The notes beneath the pieces are model-generated. The model was not told where the DNA came from. It worked only from the letters and a program-made list of their open reading frames with translations, and did no database searches. DNA of 13,123 nucleotides from Paracoccaceae bacterium (GTDB lineage Bacteria; Pseudomonadota; Alphaproteobacteria; Rhodobacterales; Rhodobacteraceae), in contig JALVEX010000142.1 in assembly GCA_027030435.1 (NCBI GenBank), positions 1 through 13,123 on the forward strand, in the 5' to 3' direction. The stretch's first letter is position 1. Each line of letters opens with the position of its first letter. Of this stretch, positions 1-4,458 are shown piece by piece. A program made the translations under genes and the position numbers.

Positions 1-922
1 CAAACGGCTGATCGAAATCGCCGCTGAAACCGGCGCCGATGCCATCGCCCACGGCGCCACCGGCAAGGGCAACGATCAGGTGCGTTTCGAGCTTGCCGCC
101 TATGCGCTCAACCCCGATATCAAGGTGATCGCGCCCTGGCGGGAATGGGATCTGACAAGCCGCACGAAGCTTCTCGAGTTCGCCGAAGCACACCAGATCC
201 CGATCGCGAAAGACAAACGCGGCGAGGCCCCCTTCAGCGTGGACGCCAACCTCCTGCACACCTCCTCAGAGGGCAAGGTGCTCGAGGATCCGGCGGTGGA
301 AGCGCCCGATTACGTGTATCAGCGCACCGTCAATCCCGAGGATGCGCCCGATCAGCCCGAATATGTGGAAATCGGCTTCGAGCGGGGCGATGCCGTCTCT
401 GTCAATGGCGAAAAGCTCTCGCCTGCCGCGCTTCTGACGCGGCTCAACGAGCTTGGCGGCAAGCACGGGATCGGCCGGCTCGATCTTGTGGAGGGGCGTT
501 TCGTCGGCATGAAATCGCGCGGGATCTACGAAACCCCGGGCGGCACGATCCTCCTCGAAGCCCATCGTGGCATCGAGCAGATCACGCTCGATCGCGGCGC
601 GGCGCATCTGAAGGATGATCTGATGCCGCGCTATGCCGAGCTGATCTATAACGGCTTCTGGTTCTCCCCCGAGCGCGAGATGCTCCAGGCCCTGATCGAC
701 AAGAGCCAGGAGCACGTAACCGGCACCGTGCGCCTCAAGCTCTACAAGGGCCTTGCACGCACCGTTGGCCGCTGGTCGGATCACTCGCTCTACAGCGAGG
801 AGCACGTGACCTTCGAGGATGACGCCGGCGCATATGACCAGAAGGATGCCGAGGGCTTCATCAAGCTCAACGCCCTGCGCCTGAAGCTTCTCGCGGCGCG
901 CGATCGGCGGGTGAAATCGTAA
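1..922 (+). CDS. argG: Argininosuccinate synthase, 3' part (5' end outside window)
   Basis: Joins citrulline and aspartate, using ATP, to make argininosuccinate in the cytoplasmic arginine pathway. The reading frame begins at base 2 and is open from the window edge, so the N-terminal ATP-binding P-loop is missing. About 306 residues remain of a protein that is usually near 400. The first residues contain the ArgG signature HGATGKGNDQVRFE, which binds citrulline and aspartate. Further family landmarks are APWREW, the SVDANLLH segment, GIYETPGG and the C-terminal stretch ending in NALRLKLLAAR. An internal GTG at base 80 lies inside the signature and is not a real start. No other arginine gene is next to it; downstream is a spacer and then a convergent gene, so it probably ends its transcript here. 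The identification is firm. Confidence 0.97.
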   Translation, partial: KRLIEIAAETGADAIAHGATGKGNDQVRFELAAYALNPDIKVIAPWREWDLTSRTKLLEFAEAHQIPIAKDKRGEAPFSVDANLLHTSSEGKVLEDPAVEAPDYVYQRTVNPEDAPDQPEYVEIGFERGDAVSVNGEKLSPAALLTRLNELGGKHGIGRLDLVEGRFVGMKSRGIYETPGGTILLEAHRGIEQITLDRGAAHLKDDLMPRYAELIYNGFWFSPEREMLQALIDKSQEHVTGTVRLKLYKGLARTVGRWSDHSLYSEEHVTFEDDAGAYDQKDAEGFIKLNALRLKLLAARDRRVKS

Positions 923-1062
923 GGCATTGAATTCGCGTCTGAAATTGAGCTTCAAATTCGGACATTGACCTTGTTTTACAGTCCAAACGTGGGCACTGCG
1001 TCTAGTAGTTTGGATTTCCACTAGCACGATAAGCAGTGGATCGACTGCTCAATTGGAGACTG

Positions 1063-1082
1063 GCCCGGCGGCAAAGCCGGGC
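1063..1082. terminator. GC-rich hairpin, possible bidirectional terminator
   Basis: A perfect 7-base stem (GCCCGGC at 1063-1069, GCCGGGC at 1076-1082) closes a 6-base loop, GGCAAA. It lies between two convergent genes, 141 bases after argG and 80 bases beyond the stop of the minus-strand gene, so it could end transcription from either side. There is no clear T tract after it on either strand, so intrinsic termination is uncertain. It may instead be one module of the adjoining palindromic repeat. Confidence 0.4.
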
Positions 1083-1137
1083 AGCGCCCGACCGCCCCCA
1101 TGGGCGGGCGCTTCGCTTCCGCCCGCGGTCGGGTGCC
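1080..1137. repeat. Long imperfect palindrome, REP-like
   Basis: Outer arms of 9 bases, CCCGACCGC (1087-1095) and GCGGTCGGG (1125-1133), pair perfectly. Inside them, GCGGGCG (1104-1110) pairs with CGCCCGC (1120-1126) around the loop CTTCGCTTC; this inner stem competes with the outer arms for bases 1125-1126. GGCA (1080-1083) and TGCC (1134-1137) extend the outer stem past a 3-base bulge. Only this copy is in the window. From memory, similar hairpins built on GCCCGACCG and CGGTCGGG recur between genes in rhodobacterial genomes, but that is recall, not a search. The intergenic position and compound palindrome fit a REP-type element or a strong transcript-end structure. Confidence 0.55.
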
Positions 1138-1161
1138 GCCCTCATATAGTCGCTCAGCGGG

Positions 1162-1878
1162 TCATGTCAGCCGATGGCCCGCCAGAGCCTCGTAAAAGGG
1201 ACGGGCCTTCTCCGCCAAGGCCGCGTATTCGCCATCCAGCCTTGGCAGCGGCCCTTCGGGGCCGGCGAAGCCCGTGCTGCGGTGCACGGCGCCATACCAA
1301 TGCGCGGCCCAGACGCCGTCTTCGGGGATGCCGCCGGCGGGCCATGTGAGCATGCGATCGGTGAAAGCGAGGCCGAGAGCCGCGCACAGCTTGCGCAGCA
1401 TGGCCGGCGGATCGGCCCGGATATCGGCGCTGTCGATCACGATGGGCGCCTCGCCCCGCGCCCGGCATTCAGCGAAAAGCGCCGCCTGCTGGCGAAAGCC
1501 CAGATCATCGAGCGTGGGCGCTTCCCGCTTCTTCGCATAGCTGGCAACCACCCGGGCCGGATGGCGGATCAGAAACACGTTTTTCATGTCCGCCATCCAT
1601 TCGCGGGGAATGCCATCGACCATGTGATGCGCCATGTGCTTCTGGTAGAAATGGGGCTTTTGGGCCGGATCAGAGGCTGTCAGTGCCTCAATCACCGCTT
1701 CCGGATCCGCCGATTGAGACGCGAGTATTTCAGCGCGCATCGGATGATCGAGGCCGGTGCGGGCCAGATAGGCCGCATAGAAGGGCTCGTCCACCACGGC
1801 GCAATCGCCGCGCGCCGCGAAGGCATACATCATGGCCGTCGAAAGATTGCGCGGCCCGGACCACATGGCGATCTTCAT
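1162..1878 (-). CDS. Sulfotransferase-like P-loop protein, paired with the aminotransferase gene
   Basis: A 238-residue protein with the layout of a small sulfotransferase-fold enzyme. Near the N terminus SGPRNLST (residues 7-14) matches the loop that in sulfotransferases binds the 5'-phosphosulfate of PAPS. FLIRHPARVVASY (about 102-114), with Arg105 and Ser113, matches the 3'-phosphate-binding segment. KHMAHH (80-85) could supply active-site basic residues. There is no signal peptide or membrane segment, so it is probably cytoplasmic. A GTG lies three codons upstream (base 1887), but I chose ATG at 1878: its first bases form an ATGA overlap with the stop of the upstream aminotransferase, and GGGAG at 1891-1887 sits 8 bases before it. 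Substrate and even true sulfotransferase activity are unknown. The tight link to the aminotransferase suggests a shared pathway. Confidence 0.8.
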   Translation of the reverse strand: MKIAMWSGPRNLSTAMMYAFAARGDCAVVDEPFYAAYLARTGLDHPMRAEILASQSADPEAVIEALTASDPAQKPHFYQKHMAHHMVDGIPREWMADMKNVFLIRHPARVVASYAKKREAPTLDDLGFRQQAALFAECRARGEAPIVIDSADIRADPPAMLRKLCAALGLAFTDRMLTWPAGGIPEDGVWAAHWYGAVHRSTGFAGPEGPLPRLDGEYAALAEKARPFYEALAGHRLT

Positions 1879-2783
1879 GCCCCGCACTCCCGCGCGATCA
1901 GATCCTTGTAAAGCGCACGGATGCGCGCCGTGAGCGGCCCCATCGTGCCATCGCCGATCTTTCGCCCGTCAATCTCGCTCACGGGTGTTTGCGCGCCGAA
2001 AGTGCCTGTCAGAAAAGCCTCGTCGGCGCCATAGGTATCGACAAGCGAGTAATTGCGCTCGAACACCGGGATCCCGGCCTGCCGGCAAAGCATGATCACC
2101 TTGGCGCGGGTGATGCCGTTCATGCAGTAATCGCCCGTGCTTGTCCAAACCTCGCCCTTGCGCACGATGAAGAAATTGCAGGCGTTTGTGGTGTTCACGA
2201 ATCCATGCACATCGAGCATGAGCGCTTCATCCGCCCCGGCCTTTTCGGCCGCGATGCAGGCCAGCACGCAGTTGAGCTTGGAATGGCTGTTGAGCTTGGG
2301 ATCCTGGCTCATCGGCAGGCCGCGGATATGGGGCACGGTGGCAAGCCGCACGGGGCGGGGGAGCTTCGGGCGCGAATGCTCCATGATGATGACAATGGTC
2401 GGCCCCGAACGGCTGAGGGAGGGATGCTGAAAGGGGCGCGCCTTCACGCCCCGGGTGATCATCAGGCGGGCATGCACATCCGTTTCCATGCGGTTCGCTT
2501 GGCGTGTTTCTTCGAGCGCAGCGATCACGCCGGCGCGATCCATGCCGATATCGAGATCGATCGCCTTCGCCGCCTCGAACAACCGATCGAGATGCTCATC
2601 GAGAAACGCCCAGCGCCCGTTGTAGAGCCGCAAACCTTCCCAAATGCCGTCACCCAGCATGAATCCGCTGTCATAGACACTGACAACAGCCTCATTGCGA
2701 GGTTTCAGCGCGCCGTTGACCCATATGAGGATATCGGCATTGCGCGCATCGTCCTCGGCTTGATGTGTGGTTATCTTTCGCAT
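1875..2783 (-). CDS. Fold-type IV (branched-chain/D-amino-acid type) aminotransferase
   Basis: A PLP-dependent class IV aminotransferase of 302 residues, close in size to IlvE (309) and D-amino-acid transaminase (about 283). Landmarks in order: YDSGFMLGDGIWEGLR (37-52) near the N terminus; two KLN motifs, with Lys163 and Lys169 the candidates for the PLP Schiff base (169 in SHSKLN seems likelier); LDVHG (190-194); NGITR (222-226), the phosphate-binding turn; and TGTFGAQTPV (259-268). Oddly, position 198 is Thr (codon ACC) where IlvE and D-amino-acid transaminase have the Glu that pairs with the PLP pyridine nitrogen. The ATG at 2783 is preferred over an upstream TTG at 2831 because GGAGGGG lies just before it. 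The stop overlaps the start of the sulfotransferase-like gene. The amino-acid substrate cannot be read from the sequence; a lyase such as aminodeoxychorismate lyase is a weaker alternative. Confidence 0.88.
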   Translation of the reverse strand: MRKITTHQAEDDARNADILIWVNGALKPRNEAVVSVYDSGFMLGDGIWEGLRLYNGRWAFLDEHLDRLFEAAKAIDLDIGMDRAGVIAALEETRQANRMETDVHARLMITRGVKARPFQHPSLSRSGPTIVIIMEHSRPKLPRPVRLATVPHIRGLPMSQDPKLNSHSKLNCVLACIAAEKAGADEALMLDVHGFVNTTNACNFFIVRKGEVWTSTGDYCMNGITRAKVIMLCRQAGIPVFERNYSLVDTYGADEAFLTGTFGAQTPVSEIDGRKIGDGTMGPLTARIRALYKDLIARECGA

Positions 2784-2785
2784 GG

Positions 2786-2792
2786 CCCCTCC
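2786..2792 (-). promoter_or_regulatory. Ribosome binding site fixing the aminotransferase start
   Basis: GGAGGGG on the minus strand ends two bases before ATG 2783 (GGAGG core with a 4-base spacer). This is short but strong, and it supports the internal ATG over the TTG 16 codons upstream. Confidence 0.65.
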
Positions 2793-2802
2793 GATCATTG
2801 GG

Positions 2803-2831
2803 AGGTTAGCGAGGCGGCAAGGAAGGGCCAA
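2803..2831 (-). promoter_or_regulatory. Possible sigma-70 promoter for the aminotransferase pair
   Basis: On the minus strand TTGGCC (2831-2826) and TAACCT (2808-2803) are separated by exactly 17 bases, and the -10 lies about 20 bases before the start codon. Both boxes deviate from consensus, so this is a weak prediction. It supports transcription of the pair starting in the divergent spacer. Confidence 0.3.
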
Positions 2832-2846
2832 GCGGTAAAATCATGT

Positions 2847-2863
2847 CACCTCCCTGTGAGGTG
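2847..2863. other. Hairpin in the divergent aminotransferase/msrA spacer
   Basis: CACCTC (2847-2852) and GAGGTG (2858-2863) form a perfect 6-base inverted repeat around CCTGT. A second inverted repeat, GCCTTG (2863-2868) with CAAGGC (2876-2881), follows at once. Their place between two divergent start codons would suit an operator or a leader structure, but no regulator can be named. Confidence 0.35.
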
Positions 2864-2865
2864 CC

Positions 2866-2896
2866 TTGCCGCGGCCAAGGCGGGCGCGCATGCTAT
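2866..2896 (+). promoter_or_regulatory. Possible promoter for msrA
   Basis: TTGCCG (2866-2871) and TGCTAT (2891-2896) are separated by 19 bases, longer than ideal, about 26 bases before the msrA start. The -35 box falls inside the second inverted repeat of this spacer. This is a weak prediction. Confidence 0.2.
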
Positions 2897-2922
2897 CCCG
2901 AATTCTGTGGGAGACGTGAAAA

Positions 2923-3588
2923 ATGAGCAATACTGCCCTGCTTCGTCAGCTGCTCCTGACGATCCTTCTCGTTGTCGGGTTCATGGCGCACAGCCAGAAG
3001 GCCCATGCCGGCAGAAAGGAAACTGCCATAGTCGCCGGCGGCTGTTTCTGGTGCGTCGAATCCGATTTCGAAAGCGTGCCGGGGGTGATCGAGGTAATCT
3101 CGGGCTTCACCGGCGGCAGGGCGAAAAATCCGTCCTACAGGCAGGTATCGCGCGGTGGCACCGGCCATTTCGAGGCGGTGAAGATCATCTATGATCCGGC
3201 GAGGATTTCATATGAAAAGATCCTCCATCTCTTCTTCCGCTCGATCGATCCGACGGACGCGGGCGGGCAGTTCTGTGATCGCGGCCCGACTTATCGCACC
3301 GCGATCTTCTACCAGGACAAACGGCAGAAAGCCGCGGCGCTTGCGGCAAGACGTGAGGCGCAGCGCGCCCTCGGGCGCAGGATCGTCACCCAGATCCTGC
3401 CGGCCAGGCGTTTCTATCCCGCTGGCGCCTACCATCAGAATTATTACAAGAGCCGCGACAGGGTGATCACCCGCTTCGGCATCAGGCGCAAGGCAGATGC
3501 CTACCGGGCCTATCGCCGTGCCTGCGGCCGTGACAGACGAGTGCGCCAGCTCTGGGGTAGAGCCGCGCCCTTTGCCTCACGCCACTGA
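2923..3588 (+). CDS. msrA: Peptide methionine-S-sulfoxide reductase MsrA, exported form
   Basis: Reduces the S-form of methionine sulfoxide in proteins. The 221-residue product begins with a Sec-type signal: Arg8, a hydrophobic run LLLTILLVVGFMA (10-22) and a likely signal-peptidase site after AHA (27-29). It should therefore work in the periplasm. The catalytic motif GCFWCVESDF has Cys41 as nucleophile and Cys44 beside it. Family landmarks follow: GFTGG (61-65), GGTGHFEAV (78-86), SIDPTDAGGQFCDRGPTYR (107-125) and FYPAGAYHQNYY (164-175). The tail ACGRDRRVRQLWG (200-212) carries Cys201, a candidate resolving cysteine. GGGAG lies 9 bases before the ATG. No msrB or thioredoxin-like gene is adjacent. 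Its 3' end overlaps the convergent ribokinase-like gene by 12 bases. Confidence 0.93.
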   Translation: MSNTALLRQLLLTILLVVGFMAHSQKAHAGRKETAIVAGGCFWCVESDFESVPGVIEVISGFTGGRAKNPSYRQVSRGGTGHFEAVKIIYDPARISYEKILHLFFRSIDPTDAGGQFCDRGPTYRTAIFYQDKRQKAAALAARREAQRALGRRIVTQILPARRFYPAGAYHQNYYKSRDRVITRFGIRRKADAYRAYRRACGRDRRVRQLWGRAAPFASRH

Positions 3589-4458
3589 AGCGATATAGGC
3601 CTCGACCTCATCGCGCGTCGGGATGGCGTCTGCCGTGCCGGGACGGGTAATCTTGAGCGCCGCGGCGGCGGAGGCAAGGCGCATGGCTTCTAGGGCGGTC
3701 ATGCCCTGATCCAGCCCAGCGGCGAAATATCCCGCAAAGGTATCCCCAGCGGCCGTGGTATCAACGGGCTCGGCGGGAAATGCCGGCACATGCTCCTTCG
3801 CACCGCTCCCGGGGCTGATCCAGTCCGCACCCTCGGCGCCTCGGGTCACGAGTATCCCTTCAAGCCCCTTTTGCGCCTTGTCAGACCCTGATCCGGCGCG
3901 AAATTGCTCGTATTCGACCGCATTCATGATCACGATGGAGGCGAAGGGCAGGATGGCTTTCAGCGCCTGCTGCGAAAAGGGGGCGGCGGAATAGATGATG
4001 CGCATATCCTTCTCGCGTGCCATCGCGGCCGCCTCTTTCTGAAGGTTGGTTTCGTTCTGGAGGAGCAGGGTATCGCCTCTTCCGGCACTCCCCAGCGCAT
4101 CGCGGACCGCGCCGGGGCCTATCCGGAGGTTCGCCCCGCTGTAGATGACGATCTCGTTTTCGCCACTGGCATTTACATAGATGATCGCATGGCCCGTGGG
4201 TTCCTCGATCATCTGCACATGGGCAACATCAATCCCCCAGCCCCGCAACCGCTCGATCGCCCAGGCGCCATCCGCGCCCACGGCCCCCATATGCACGACC
4301 TTCGATCCCGCATGGGCGGCCGCAACCGATTGATTGGCCCCCTTGCCGCCAAGGCCGGTGGCAAAACCGCTGGCCGCCAGCGTTTCGCCGGGGCGGGGAA
4401 AACGGGGCACATCGTATGAATGATCGGCATTGATCGAGCCGAGGTTGAAGATCGTCAT
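3577..4458 (-). CDS. rbsK: PfkB-family sugar kinase, probably ribokinase
   Basis: A 293-residue kinase that probably phosphorylates ribose at O5 with ATP, feeding ribose into the pentose phosphate pool. It starts with LGSINADHSYDVPRFPRPGETL (6-27), very like the sugar-binding start of E. coli RbsK. GLGGKGANQ (35-43) is the PfkB signature, IYSGAN (105-110) resembles the HAGAN segment, NAVEYEQ (179-185) corresponds to the NxxE motif, and DTTAAGDTFAGYF (233-245) contains the anion hole and catalytic base Asp239. Its ATG directly follows the stop of maeB with no gap, and AGGTGG in the end of maeB can serve as ribosome binding site, so it is probably co-transcribed and coupled. No ribose transporter, RbsD or regulator is nearby, so another furanose or nucleoside-type sugar cannot be ruled out. 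Confidence 0.85.
   Translation of the reverse strand: MTIFNLGSINADHSYDVPRFPRPGETLAASGFATGLGGKGANQSVAAAHAGSKVVHMGAVGADGAWAIERLRGWGIDVAHVQMIEEPTGHAIIYVNASGENEIVIYSGANLRIGPGAVRDALGSAGRGDTLLLQNETNLQKEAAAMAREKDMRIIYSAAPFSQQALKAILPFASIVIMNAVEYEQFRAGSGSDKAQKGLEGILVTRGAEGADWISPGSGAKEHVPAFPAEPVDTTAAGDTFAGYFAAGLDQGMTALEAMRLASAAAALKITRPGTADAIPTRDEVEAYIASVA

Larger units (their letters stand above)
923..1161. other. Convergent spacer: AT-rich stretch followed by GC-rich palindromes
   Basis: This spacer lies between the argG stop and the stop of the convergent sulfotransferase-like gene. It has two parts. Bases 923-1060 are clearly richer in A and T than the flanks and hold nested short inverted repeats: arms at 982-988 and 1008-1014, at 1017-1022 and 1035-1040, and at 1032-1037 and 1044-1049. 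Bases 1063-1137 are very GC-rich and palindromic (annotated separately). A short open frame across 1053-1349 has the skewed composition of a repeat translation, with long Pro/Arg runs, and I do not call it a gene. Confidence 0.7.

Noticed and set aside
266..1027. Minus-strand open frame of 253 codons across the end of argG
   Set aside because: It is antisense to the conserved ArgG C-terminal region, has no domain and has no convincing start.
2784..2831. Longer aminotransferase start at TTG 2831
   Set aside because: It would add 16 residues that do not look like the family, and the strong GGAGGGG site stands directly before ATG 2783.
1683..3194. Plus-strand open frame of 503 codons covering the aminotransferase region and running into msrA
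   Set aside because: It is antisense to the aminotransferase and then overlaps msrA in another frame. Its translation is rich in Arg, His and Pro, with no recognisable domain. Long antisense frames are expected in GC-rich coding DNA.
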